NCBI GenBank assembly: GCA_023091665.1
Contig: JALJCQ010000022.1
Coordinates: 930,001-994,000, forward strand
From: Pythium myriotylum
Taxonomy: Eukaryota > Oomycota > Peronosporomycetes > Pythiales > Pythiaceae
Length of the DNA: 64,000 nucleotides
Direction of reading: 5' to 3'
The notes beneath the pieces are model-generated. The model did no database searches. It was given only the letters and a program-made list of their open reading frames with translations, and was not told the origin of the DNA. Every line of letters starts with the position of its first letter. The first letter of the stretch is position 1. The position numbers and the translations under genes were made by a program. Shown piece by piece: positions 50,275 through 59,977 of the stretch.

Positions 50275-51858
50275 CTACTTGGTGATCGTAAAGTCGTCGA
50301 TGACCTTATCCGTTTCAACACTCACAAAGGTCCAGCGCAGCGACGAGCGTGAGACGTGGAGCTTGGTGATGCCGAAGTTGGTGTTGTCCATGACGGCGTT
50401 CCACTTGATGTTCTGCTTGGCGTCATACTTCTTGTGGCCTTCGTTGCTACCAGCGGCGCCTGAGATGATGTACACGGGCGCTTGTGGCTTCGTGTACGTC
50501 TTCTTGTCTGCCGAGACACCATCCATTACAGCCACGTTCTTCTTGATGGGAAAGTGGCGCGAGTACAAGTGCACGTGCCCCGAAACCACGACGTCGACCT
50601 TGTACTTAATGAAGAGATCCTCAAAGGCCTTTTGCACGGGTGCAGCCTCGCCCTTGGGCACGCCATTCTCGTCGCACATGGTACGTGTGTAGATGGCGCG
50701 GTGCATCATCACAATGAGCCAGGGCGTGTTGGCGCGGTTGGCGTCGGCCTTCTTGAGATCAGCTTCCAGCCACGCGAGTTGGTTGCCGAAGCCGCCGTAC
50801 TTGCGACCCGTGTACGAGTTGTTGGCGGCGTTCGGGAAGTCGGTCTCCGACGAGATGGTCGTGAAGTGGATCGGTCCATGGTCGAACGAGTACCACATGT
50901 TCTTGGCGCCACCGCTTTCGGTGGACGGCATCTTGAAGCGTGTGTTGTAGGCCTGATAGTTGCCGAGCTGGTCCTTCTTGGACGAGGACACGAGACACGC
51001 GGCGGAGTGGCACTCGGCCTCGTGGTTGCCGACGAGCACCATGTAGGGCGTTTGCATCATGAGTGGCGAGAGCAGGCTCATGAACTTGTTGTAGGTCTCC
51101 TCGTAGAAGAAACCTACGACCTCCGACGCCGTGAGCACACCGGCGTTGTCGGCGTACGAGATGTCGCCGATGTGGAAGACAAAGTCGACCTTGCCCGGCA
51201 GTTTGGCATTGACGTAGTCGACCGTCTTCTGTGCGTTCACATCGACACCCATGTCACCGTACATGGCGATGTCAAATTCCTCCGTGTCGGCGGTGGAGCG
51301 AGCGGTCGTGAAGGTGCTCACGTCCGAACGGTCCTTGGTGGAGGCCTTGGAGCCGACCTGGAACGAGTAGGCCGTGTGTGGCGAGAGCCCCGTGACGGTC
51401 GCGTGGTAGTTGAAGAGCGAGTACTTGTCGTCCTTGTAGTACGTCGCCACCGACACTGTGGCCGTCGAGAGCTTGAGGCTGGTCGCCGAAGACCCAACCC
51501 ACACGGCCGGGTCGCTGACCTTGCTGTTCGTGGTCCAGGAGATAGTCATGCCCGTGCCGGGCGTGGCGCCTGCGAACGCGAGATGCACTTGCTGCGGCGT
51601 GGTGCCGGCTGTGGCCTTGTTGACGCGGCAGGCCTGGCTTGGCGTGAGGTCACCGAACTTGTACTGCAACGAACACGATTCGGTCGGCTCACACCGCAGC
51701 TTCAGCAGGTTGAACTTGCAGGTTTTATCGTCCACGTCTGCGCGGCTCTCAGCCAGTGCCTCGAAGCCCACGAGCGAGCGCAGGCTTCCGGCCTCGCTGG
51801 GCGTCACGGCCACAGCGACGAGGCCCAGCATCACGCTGAGAAGAGAGTCGAGCCGCAT
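50275..51858 (-). CDS. Secreted purple acid phosphatase F (PAP F), converted with PAP C
   Basis: The product is 527 aa with signal peptide MRLDSLLSVMLGLVAVAVTP, then SEA. Ligand blocks are YGDMGVD, GDISYADNAG, VGNHEAE, MMHRAIYT and SGHVHLYSR. It is nearly identical to PAP C through the catalytic half (in places without a single nucleotide difference, for example 50693-50950 against 31239-31496). The signal peptide and the first ~100 residues differ at many positions. It is predicted to be an extracellular acid phosphatase. The upstream ~40 bp are recognisably related to those of PAP C. Confidence 0.92.
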   Translation of the reverse strand: MRLDSLLSVMLGLVAVAVTPSEAGSLRSLVGFEALAESRADVDDKTCKFNLLKLRCEPTESCSLQYKFGDLTPSQACRVNKATAGTTPQQVHLAFAGATPGTGMTISWTTNSKVSDPAVWVGSSATSLKLSTATVSVATYYKDDKYSLFNYHATVTGLSPHTAYSFQVGSKASTKDRSDVSTFTTARSTADTEEFDIAMYGDMGVDVNAQKTVDYVNAKLPGKVDFVFHIGDISYADNAGVLTASEVVGFFYEETYNKFMSLLSPLMMQTPYMVLVGNHEAECHSAACLVSSSKKDQLGNYQAYNTRFKMPSTESGGAKNMWYSFDHGPIHFTTISSETDFPNAANNSYTGRKYGGFGNQLAWLEADLKKADANRANTPWLIVMMHRAIYTRTMCDENGVPKGEAAPVQKAFEDLFIKYKVDVVVSGHVHLYSRHFPIKKNVAVMDGVSADKKTYTKPQAPVYIISGAAGSNEGHKKYDAKQNIKWNAVMDNTNFGITKLHVSRSSLRWTFVSVETDKVIDDFTITK

Positions 51859-52699
51859 CGTTGTGTCTCGGCTCGCCTGGGTGAATCTCGAAGTGCCGGT
51901 TCAGTGACGGACATCTTCGAGGACGAGGAAGCCGGCAGCTGGCGAGGAACATCATGGTGGGGGCCAATCGTAGTCGACCCAAACTCACCCACCGCCATTC
52001 GTGGGTGAGACCTGGCCTTGCGCTGGACAAATCTACAGAGGGCGCTGGCTTTTTTTCTGATGTGCACTAGTGAGAATCCGATGCAGAGAAGGAAAACCAA
52101 GCGAGTTCTCGCACGAGATGAGCAGAGATCGTGGCCGATTACCATGGGATTGCCAGACCATCTTCAACGATCCTCGCCCAAGCCATCGACGGACGCAGAC
52201 ATCGCCAACGACCCAACGCCGTCGAGCCACAAGAGGGACCTCAGCCACATCAAACAGGACCGATCGGCTGGAACTTTCGCTGCTTGCCACGTTGCAAGAG
52301 TTTCTTGGACCGCGGAGGCAGTTTTCGCGGAGGGATCAGACCGCTGGAAAGCCCCATGGGCAGACGCTCTGCGCTGCTTGGCGGAGATCGTCTCATTGCA
52401 AACTGGCTCGAGTCGTGGTACAACCCGTGCAGGACGTTGCGACGTACCGGTACACTGTACAGGAGAGGAGTGCGTCTCCCGAAGAGACCCTGAGAACGCC
52501 TTCACTCCCGCCCGCCTTTCCACCGAATCCATCACGCGCGACGATGTTGACCCGGTCCCAGCCGGTGCTGAGGAACGAAAGATGTGGCGACTTGCCGTGC
52601 GATCAGCTGAACGAGTGATCACTTGAGCCACGGTCTCCGCTAAAAATGGCTACACGGTGTCTGATCCGATAGCATCGAGACGAGAAAGTCGCTCGACAA
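51859..52699. other. Divergent intergenic between PAP F and the coiled-coil gene
   Basis: No supported gene is seen. Open frames of 120-200 codons overlap on both strands (for example 52018-52626 and 52164-52631) but have no domain or signal and look like chance in GC-rich DNA. Confidence 0.45.
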
Positions 52700-55222
52700 A
52701 TGTACGGCGGCGGCAGCGGCTGGGCGGCCCCGCCGCAAGTGCATGGCTACGTGCCGAGCGGTTGGCCCCAACCCGTCGACCAGTTCCACCAGCAGCCGAT
52801 TCACGGACGCCAGGGTGACCCTCGGACGCTTCGGCAGAAAGAGGAGCAGCGGCGTCGCCAGCTCGAGTATTCGCAGGCGCTCGCCGAGCAAGTCCGGCAG
52901 CGTGAACAGCAGAAGCTCGTCGAGAAAGAGGCACGGCGTCGAGAAGATGCTGCGTTCGAAGCGTCGATGGGCGTGGTGGCCCACGGCGGAGGCCGTGGAG
53001 GAGAACCGCCACGAGGCGACCGAGGGCTCTTTGATGGGCTGGGAGAACACAATCCGAGCCAACGCGGAAACTTTGGCCGTGGACGGAGAGAGCCCACGCT
53101 TCAAGCACCAGGAGTGAACTCCATGGCGATGCAGCCACCGATCCACCACCATACAGGGATAGAGGTCATACCCCCGTACCATCAAGTTCAAGGCGGTTGG
53201 AGTGGCCACGCTGAAGCCCTGGGCTTTGTAGAGCCTTCGCCACAACAGAACGAGTACATGGGCGCCACGGGGCCCCGACAAGAGGCCCAATGGCACGCGG
53301 GAGTGGGCCAGCCACAAGCACCACCGCCTCATGTACAGCAGCAGCCTCAGCATGGAGGAGGGCGACGCATACGCACGGATCTCCACGGTGTCGAGAACGA
53401 CTCCCAAGCTCGGCAGAGACAACAGCAACAGCTCGACATGCAGGAGTCCTTGCGACGCCAGATCGAAGAGAAGCAGCGACAGAAGCTGGAGGAGAAGCGC
53501 AAAAGAGAGGAAGAAGAACGTCGCGAGATGGAGAAATTCGAGCTGGAGAAGAGGCGGCAGCACGAAGAGCAAGAGCGGATCAAAGAAGAGAAGCGACGCA
53601 AAGCTCTCGCGGACGAGGAGCACTTTCGCATCCAGCAACAGCAGCTAGAGGCAGCAAATGCAGCGGCAGCGGCTCACGACCAACGCCATCACCATCGGCA
53701 TCGAGAGCCTCCGACGCAGAGTGATAGGAGTCCTCCTCGCGTTCATCACGCCCCGCCGCTGAACAAACCGCCAGCGATGGAAAAGAACCCATTCACCAAC
53801 TCAAGAGCCCACCTCTTCGAGGATCCTCCGTCACCTCCTCGTCAACCTGTGGCTGTTCACCAGCAAGTCCTTCGTCAACAGCACTCTTCTTACCCAGACC
53901 ATGGTCTTCACAACATGCCACCACCTCCAGTTCACCATACTTTGGACACACAGCGACTCATGGAGCAGTACGAACAAGTGCGCGTTGAGCTCGAGCGACA
54001 ACGACAGCTTGTGGAGCAGCTCCACTGGCAGATCCAGCAGCAGCAACAAAGTCGCCCACCGCAAGCTGAGAATCCCCGCGATCTCCCGACGATCTCAGAT
54101 CTCGAGAGATTGCGCCAGGAACTGAGAGAAGAGCTGGAGCAGCGAGAGGCTCAGCACCGCGACGAACTGGAAGCACTGAGACGAGAGCAAGCGAAGAGCC
54201 TTAGCAAGACTAGTAGCGTGTCATTAGACGATGTTCAGCCTTCACCACCTCGGTCAAGACCAGCTCCTCGAGAGACCGAGAAGCCTAAGGGTCCATCGTA
54301 CAGAGGACGAGGTCGTCGCCATGACGCGTTCGTCCAAGAGGCCCTCGTTGAGGAAAGTGACGGAGACGAGGCCGACGCCGATGGCCCTTCCAACCAGCGG
54401 CTCTCGTCCGAGGCGCCTCAACTGCAACCAAACAACCCAGTGCCAAAGCGTGGCGCGCACGCTGGATCTCGGCCTGCTTTGAATGCGTCCCTCTCTGCCT
54501 CGTCTCTTCACTGCGACAGCAAGCTAGTGTTCTTTGATGGTCGAGTACAGCAACCGAACGCACGAAGTCACCCAGAGATCTTGCGACGAACGATCACCCG
54601 AGAGCTCTTGGAGGAAGAACAGCCGGAAACAGAAGACGGCACTCGACTCAACGACTCCGACTCCCAGGATCGCCCTCGAGATTTGCACGTGCCTTCGGTC
54701 TCCCACCACACGATGGCTGCAGAAAGTAACCAGATCGAACACCTTCCGGAGCCACGAAATTCAAGGCCGCGGAAGATAGGAGGAAAGGGTGACGAGGAGT
54801 GCGATGCTCTGGGCTTCTTCGTCAAGCGGATCGCACCGATCGACACCGTGTCTGAGCGATATGGCGTCAGAAACACTCCCAGCATATCGACGCTGTCTCG
54901 ATCTTCGTCGACTGCTTCCATCTCGACGAAGAAGACCATCCATGACAGAGTCCAAGCCTTGCTCCATGATATCGACGACGATGAAGAGGACGGAGAAAGT
55001 CTGGATGGAGAGACGCTGGAGGCCATCTTCCAACGAAACGTTCGACGGTACGAGATCCTCCGCGGGTTTGAGTCGAACGGACAGCGTGAGCCCAAAGCCT
55101 GGGAGGAGCTTGGGCGCCAGCTACAGAAGCTTCCATCCGAGGTCCCCGTGAGGCGGCGGGTTGCGCCACCAGAGCCGAGTCTCGTTGCTTCCTCCAGGTG
55201 GATGCTCTCGTCGCCGAGATAG
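52700..55222 (+). CDS. Charged coiled-coil protein, possibly centrosomal or ciliary
   Basis: The product is 840 aa with no intron needed. The start (MYGGGSGWAAPPQVHGYVPS) is Gly/Pro-rich. Two similar charged segments follow, at about 45-90 (RTLRQKEEQRRRQLEYSQAL, AEQVRQREQQKLVEKEARRR) and about 240-310 (QESLRRQIEEKQRQKLEEKR, KREEEERREMEKFELEK). A third helix lies near 420-510 (LERLRQELREELEQREAQHR). Between them are Pro/His/Gln-rich disordered regions. Paired short Arg/Glu/Gln helices of this kind occur in CSPP1- and CCDC66-like centrosome/cilium proteins, which would suit an organism with flagellated zoospores, but the match is one of composition and spacing only. I do not assign a family. 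Confidence 0.65.
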   Translation: MYGGGSGWAAPPQVHGYVPSGWPQPVDQFHQQPIHGRQGDPRTLRQKEEQRRRQLEYSQALAEQVRQREQQKLVEKEARRREDAAFEASMGVVAHGGGRGGEPPRGDRGLFDGLGEHNPSQRGNFGRGRREPTLQAPGVNSMAMQPPIHHHTGIEVIPPYHQVQGGWSGHAEALGFVEPSPQQNEYMGATGPRQEAQWHAGVGQPQAPPPHVQQQPQHGGGRRIRTDLHGVENDSQARQRQQQQLDMQESLRRQIEEKQRQKLEEKRKREEEERREMEKFELEKRRQHEEQERIKEEKRRKALADEEHFRIQQQQLEAANAAAAAHDQRHHHRHREPPTQSDRSPPRVHHAPPLNKPPAMEKNPFTNSRAHLFEDPPSPPRQPVAVHQQVLRQQHSSYPDHGLHNMPPPPVHHTLDTQRLMEQYEQVRVELERQRQLVEQLHWQIQQQQQSRPPQAENPRDLPTISDLERLRQELREELEQREAQHRDELEALRREQAKSLSKTSSVSLDDVQPSPPRSRPAPRETEKPKGPSYRGRGRRHDAFVQEALVEESDGDEADADGPSNQRLSSEAPQLQPNNPVPKRGAHAGSRPALNASLSASSLHCDSKLVFFDGRVQQPNARSHPEILRRTITRELLEEEQPETEDGTRLNDSDSQDRPRDLHVPSVSHHTMAAESNQIEHLPEPRNSRPRKIGGKGDEECDALGFFVKRIAPIDTVSERYGVRNTPSISTLSRSSSTASISTKKTIHDRVQALLHDIDDDEEDGESLDGETLEAIFQRNVRRYEILRGFESNGQREPKAWEELGRQLQKLPSEVPVRRRVAPPEPSLVASSRWMLSSPR

Positions 55223-55522
55223 AATGTCAGGAACCGGATCAGCTTTTGTCGAATGTACTCATAAGTTGCACTTGAGGTGTCGTCAATGCACGCCACGCTT
55301 TGTGTTCTGTGTAGAGGACAGGAAGCTTCGTGTCAATGCGGCCAACCGCTTCGTCTGAAGCTGGGAGTACAGTAAATGGTGGTGGATTACAGTTCTTGTG
55401 GAAGACATGACGAGCCGGTGTGGCCGAACGAGTCTTTCGGCTTCAACAGCTCGGCATGTGGTCGTTCCGAAAGACCACCACAAAAAGCATGCCGACGGCA
55501 GATTACATGCACCTCTTCCACT

Positions 55523-55572
55523 CGTAATCCCATCCCCACGAATGAGCTTTGTTCATTGGGGATGGGATTACG
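55523..55572. repeat. 15-bp perfect inverted repeat
   Basis: CGTAATCCCATCCCC (55523-55537) pairs with GGGGATGGGATTACG (55558-55572). A further AATGA/TCATT pairing lies inside the loop. Confidence 0.88.
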
Positions 55573-55794
55573 CTTCGAAACTTGTGTCAGGTGCTTGCCG
55601 TGAACAGAAACCCAACTGTTCTCGCACGGCGCCTGATTTCGTTGACGGTTGATGGCCCAACAGGAAGTGGCTCGTTGTCCCCTCGCTCCAGCGTCAACAG
55701 TGTGATGATGGTAAAAACATCAAGGCCGACATGAGACACCGGACTCGATGGACTTGTTCCATCTCAAGTCTTGGGGTGGAACCGACCTCGGTGC

Positions 55795-55849
55795 AAGTTT
55801 TTCATCCATTCGAGTCTTGAGGCTCAAGACTCGCATGGATGAAAAACTT
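55795..55849. repeat. Long hairpin, 25 of 26 bp paired, 3-nt loop
   Basis: AAGTTTTTCATCCAT, then T, then CGAGTCTTGA pairs with TCAAGACTCG, then C, then ATGGATGAAAAACTT. There is one T/C mismatch and the loop is GGC. It is the most extensive short hairpin of the window. Confidence 0.9.
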
Positions 55850-56464
55850 CTCAGCGCCGAGACTGTCTCCGAGTCTGTCTGACTGGGAAGACGGCCGTTG
55901 TGAACGCGGATGCTGGGAATATCAAGCTGAAGGAATCCAAACCCGAGCGGCTGATCAGAGAGTGACCCTGCTCTCTCGCGTGTGGGCTTCCCCTTGTGCA
56001 ACGGATCACTGCAACATCACACGCCTGAGTGGAAGTCTCCCATCTTCAATATTCCGTGGTTCCGACGGGTCAGCTCGTGTGTCAGAGACTGTTCCATTGA
56101 CCTTCTAGAAATGATTTGTCCGAACATTCACAGATTGATGTGCAGCCTCCCAAAAGACCATGTGGTGTCAAAAGAAGGTGAGACGCAGAGCTCACTTCAA
56201 CTTGCCTGTCCACTCTCAGTATCACCTTATTTTGTGAACTCCCACTATCGAAGTCAATTATCAACCTTGTTCTGTAAAAAAGATTTACTTTTCGAGCCGA
56301 TTCCTCATCCTGGAGGACCTCTTCTCTCGCAGCCAGCTGTTCAACAAACTCGGCGAGATGCAATCCTGACTGTTCGAAGTCTCAGCAGACCGAATCTTCA
56401 TCCTCCCGACCGTTATCCTCGCCGTCGAGATTCGCCGTCCTCGGATCCGTCGAGCTCCTGGTCT

Positions 56465-56485
56465 CCTCTCACTTTGGAATTTGCT
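56465..56485 (+). promoter_or_regulatory. INR+FPR-like core promoter of PAP G
   Basis: CCTCTCACTTTGGAATTTGC lies about 35 bp before the ATG at 56518. TCACTTT fits the initiator, and AATTTGC corresponds to the CATTTGCC of the GH5 promoters. Confidence 0.6.
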
Positions 56486-56517
56486 TCGCATCGGAACTCA
56501 AGCACCTCAACAGCACC

Positions 56518-58035
56518 ATGCGCATCTTGGCGGCGCTCTTCGCCGCGCTCGGCTCGTCCTACGTGGTCGCCGCGATCACCGACAGCGACTGCAAGTACAG
56601 CCTCGCCGATCTCTCCTGCTTGCCGGCCGACTCGTGCAGCTACATCTACCGCTTCGGCGACCTCACGCCCGACCAGTCATGCCGTGTCAACACGGCTGCT
56701 GTCGGCAAGGTTCCGCAGCAAGTCCACACGGCATTCGCCGGTGCCTCAGCTGGCACGGGCATGACGGTGTCCTGGACGACCTACACGCAGCAGAGCGACC
56801 CGGCCGTGTGGATCGGAACGTCGGCGAGCAGCCTCCAGCTCTCGACGGCCTCGGTCTCCGTGGCGACGTACTACTCGGACGACAAGTACTCGCTCTTCAA
56901 CTACCACGCGACCATCTCGGGCCTCACGCCGCACACCAAGTACATGTTCCAGGTTGGCTCCAAGAGTGACGCCACACTCCGCAGTGACGTGGCGACCTTC
57001 ACGACGGCCCGTGCGGCCTCGGACCCGAACGAGTTTGACGTTGCGTTCTACGGTGACTTTGGTGTCGACTCGAACGCGAAGCAGACGATCGACTATATCA
57101 ACGCCAAGCTCCCTGGAAAAGTTGACTTTGTCTTCCACGTTGGTGACATTTCGTACGCTGATAACGCCGGCCTGCTCACGGCCTCCGAGGTGGTGGGCTT
57201 CTTCTACGAGCAGACCTACAACAACTTTATGAACCTCATCTCGCCCGTCACGACGCAGGTGCCGTACATGGTGCTCGTTGGCAACCACGAGGCTGAGTGC
57301 CACTCGGCTCGCTGCCTGCTTTCGTCGTCCAAGAAGGATCAGCTTGGCAACTACAGCGCCTTCAACACGCGCTTCAAGATGCCGTCGGCTGAGAGTGGTG
57401 GCGCCAAGAACATGTGGTACTCGTTCAACCACGGTCCTGTGCACTTCACGACCATCTCGTCTGAGACCGACTACACGGGTGCGCCCTCGAACTCGTACAC
57501 TGGTCGAACCTACGGTGGCTTTGGCAACCAGATGGCCTGGCTCGAGGCTGATCTCAAGAAGGCCAACGCTAGCCGCGCCGACACGCCTTGGCTCGTTGTT
57601 GCCATGCACCGTGCTATCTACACGCCCACACTCGTGGACGACAATGGCGCCCCGACCGACGAGGCCGCGCCTGTGCAGAAGGCTTTTGAGGATCTCTTCA
57701 TCAAGTACAACGTCGACCTCGTGGTCTCGGGCCACGTGCACTTGTACTCGCGCCAATTGCCGACCAAGAAGAACCAGGCGGTGCTTGATGGCGTCTCGGC
57801 AGACCGCAAGACCTACGCCAACCCCAAGGCTCCAGTGTACGTCATCTCTGGCGCTGCTGGCAGCAACGAAGGCCACAAGAGCTACGACGCCTCTAAGAAG
57901 ATCAACTGGAACGTGGTCACGGACAACACCAACTGGGGCATCTCCAAGCTCCACGTCTCGCGCAAGGCGCTGCGCTGGACTTTCGTCTCGGACGCCGACG
58001 TCACTGTCGACGATTTCACCATCACCAAGAACTAA
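56518..58035 (+). CDS. Secreted purple acid phosphatase G (PAP G)
   Basis: The product is 505 aa with a short signal peptide (MRILAALFAALGSSYVVA) that leads directly into TDSDCKYSLADLSC, without the propeptide of PAP A-D. Ligand blocks are YGDFGVDSN, GDISYADNAG, VGNHEAE, AMHRAIYT and SGHVHLYSRQ, all complete. The region around YYSDDKYSLFNYHATISGL resembles PAP C and F. Some loops differ from all others (FYEQTYNNFMNLISPVTTQ). It is predicted to be an extracellular acid phosphatase. No near-identical partner occurs in the window. The ATG choice is supported by the promoter element and signal peptide. Confidence 0.92.
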   Translation: MRILAALFAALGSSYVVAAITDSDCKYSLADLSCLPADSCSYIYRFGDLTPDQSCRVNTAAVGKVPQQVHTAFAGASAGTGMTVSWTTYTQQSDPAVWIGTSASSLQLSTASVSVATYYSDDKYSLFNYHATISGLTPHTKYMFQVGSKSDATLRSDVATFTTARAASDPNEFDVAFYGDFGVDSNAKQTIDYINAKLPGKVDFVFHVGDISYADNAGLLTASEVVGFFYEQTYNNFMNLISPVTTQVPYMVLVGNHEAECHSARCLLSSSKKDQLGNYSAFNTRFKMPSAESGGAKNMWYSFNHGPVHFTTISSETDYTGAPSNSYTGRTYGGFGNQMAWLEADLKKANASRADTPWLVVAMHRAIYTPTLVDDNGAPTDEAAPVQKAFEDLFIKYNVDLVVSGHVHLYSRQLPTKKNQAVLDGVSADRKTYANPKAPVYVISGAAGSNEGHKSYDASKKINWNVVTDNTNWGISKLHVSRKALRWTFVSDADVTVDDFTITKN

Positions 58036-58770
58036 AAAGCACCCGTCTCTCATCTCAGTTTTGTCGGTGCCGAGTAGAAGTGGTAAATGAGTAAATAAAA
58101 TTTTTGATTCGTGGATATGCATTGGTGACCTTGCAGTGGTATCTTCGTTCACTCCGACCCGTGATCTCTTAGCCAACACAAAAAATTTGATGAGTAATAG
58201 CGTGTGGCAATCACACGTCCGTCGACCACCGGTGTCTGATATCTCAATGTGGAGGGACGAACGACAAGGGACGAAATATTCTGGCGTCTTCTAGATGATT
58301 CAGATGATTGCCGGAAAAAGTAGTTATAGGTGCGATACCATACGACTCGAAACTCCTCAGCTTGTGAAACCAGCTCCACAAGCTGCTACAACCTGCCCGG
58401 TAGTGGCCCCGAGCAAGATATCACGACCCCACCCACCATGAGTTGGTGTATCGAGGCAACCTCAAGTGAGTTTTTATACTTTTGGATGTGTGCAGCGGTT
58501 TTAGCCACAGTAGTCTCGTACTCGTGCCTCAAGCGATGGTGATCTACTGTCAAAGACTCGTCGTCCGGACACATTCACGTACAGGGTGTATACAACCCTG
58601 GAAGCGTGGCATATCAAACACCTCACCTCGCACTCAAACCAAGCCTCCAGTGGTTGGTTAGTCGTCCATGTTTGGCGCCAACCACTCCGCTGGTCAGTGA
58701 TCTGCAAGACATTCGCGAATTCATCTCGACTATACGAAGTCTGCATCCCCCAGCTAAGCTCGATCTGGTC
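58036..58770. other. Intergenic between PAP G and Myb1
   Basis: No supported gene is seen. An open frame continues upstream of the Myb1 ATG to 58606 but has no recognisable sequence. A small CAGGGT/ACCCTG palindrome lies at about 58582-58600. Confidence 0.45.
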
Positions 58771-59274
58771 ATGAGCCACACCACCTCGAACGTCGGCGCC
58801 ATTGCTCGTGGTCAATGGTCAGAGGATGAGCACGAACGGTTTCTTGAAGGAATCGCGATGTTTCCAGAGGGGCCGTGGAAGGCCATCGCAGATATCGTAG
58901 GCACGCGGACGGTGCGCCAGGTGCAAACCCACGCACAGAAGTACCAGGAACGAGCGGCTCGCCGTCTTCGAGCTCTTCGTCAGGGGCAGGAACGGCTCGC
59001 TCTGCCCAACCTGTCGATTGAACAAGAGATAGGAAATATCTGCAAGACGCTACAGCGAAACCGCGTACCGATCTCTCCACGATCGGCTCAGCTACAGCAG
59101 CGGTCAATGGAGCAACTTGGACTCCACTTGTCGGCAAACTTTCTAGAGACCACAGAGTTTGATCCCAACAGGGACTTCGTGGCCGAATTGCAGATTGGTG
59201 ACAGTGTGCCGTCTGTGGACGAGTGCCTTGACTTCCTGATCGAGGCACTGTCGGATGGGAAGGAATCCGCGTAA
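58771..59274 (+). CDS. Single-repeat Myb-like protein, SHAQKYF class (Myb1)
   Basis: The product is 167 aa from the ATG at 58771 (MSHTTSNVGAIARGQWSEDE). One Myb repeat spans about 13-65: GQWSEDEHERFLEGIAMFP, GPWKAIADIVGTRTVRQVQT, then HAQKYQER, the SHAQKYF-class third helix. A middle block (EIGNICKTLQRNRVPISPRS) and a C-terminal acidic motif (PSVDECLDFLIEALSDGKES) are shared with neighbours. Proteins of this class bind DNA (I-box-like sites in plants) and act as transcription factors in the nucleus. It is the first of four tandem genes and closest to Myb2. Confidence 0.88.
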   Translation: MSHTTSNVGAIARGQWSEDEHERFLEGIAMFPEGPWKAIADIVGTRTVRQVQTHAQKYQERAARRLRALRQGQERLALPNLSIEQEIGNICKTLQRNRVPISPRSAQLQQRSMEQLGLHLSANFLETTEFDPNRDFVAELQIGDSVPSVDECLDFLIEALSDGKESA

Positions 59275-59977
59275 TCGCCTCGAAATAAACACTGCAAGTT
59301 GATCGTCTCCATGCTCTCGGTCCTCTTGAGTTCGCAAACAAAACCTGCGACGTGTGCAAACTCAACCTTGAAGTGTTCGCAAGTTCAACATCCTCGGCAG
59401 TCTCAGCTGCCGAAACCAAAGCATCCAGCGACTTGAATAGCAGACCACATCTTCTCCCTCTCTTTCTTTATCACTGACTGAACGCAATGTCTTTGTTCTC
59501 ACGACCAGTCGCGAGCCACAAATCCAAAATTTCGGTGCTTCAGAAAACTTCAACGGAATTTTCCAGTCACTACCACGATGTGAAGCTCAGTTGCAAAACT
59601 ACTACTTCCGACCTTTGTGACGGCACGTACGTACCCTTATTGACATCTTCAAGTCCATTTTGCGGCTTGACAGGTGCGTCATGTGTGGCTACGACCTCTC
59701 CATCCACGTCACGCGAAATTTTCCAACATGGCTACAAACTGAACCCATACATCTGCACGGACGATCCGCGGCTCTTTACTTTCCCAACGACCTCGTAAGG
59801 CGCAAAGGGAGGACAGATGCGTCCGAACGATCTGAGATCACGGTTGGCCGTCGGTCCGTGTGCCTCCCAATCGCTCCGAGTCGATCCCATTTTCCATCCC
59901 ACTTGCTCGTGAGCAAGTTACGTTAACTCGTCCAGGTGGTCGAGTACGCGAGAGCCACTATTACCACTCCAGCTGAG
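59275..59977. other. Intergenic between Myb1 and Myb2, with stem-loops
   Basis: Stem-loops lie at 59328-59371 (TTGAGTTCGCA with TGCAAACTCAA, one mismatch), 59394-59413 (TCGGCAG/CTGCCGA) and 59901-59918 (ACTTGCTC/GAGCAAGT). A 103-codon frame at 59487-59798 has no recognisable domain and is not called. An upstream exon of Myb2 cannot be excluded. Confidence 0.5.

Larger units (their letters stand above)
55223..56464. other. Intergenic with several strong stem-loops
   Basis: No gene is supported. Stem-loops lie at 55452-55494 (nested CGGCATG/CATGCCG and TGGTC/GACCA), 55523-55572 and 55795-55849. Confidence 0.6.

Noticed and set aside
50482..52008. 508-codon plus-strand frame over PAP F
   Set aside because: It is antisense to PAP F, with Val/Arg/Asp-rich shadow composition and no domain.
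52018..52626. 202-codon frame upstream of the coiled-coil gene
   Set aside because: It overlaps open frames of similar size on both strands and lacks any domain, so it is considered chance.
56746..58179. 477-codon minus-strand frame over PAP G
   Set aside because: It is antisense to PAP G with no recognisable domain.
59487..59798. 103-codon frame between Myb1 and Myb2
   Set aside because: No domain, no promoter element and no similarity to the Myb genes; kept as intergenic.
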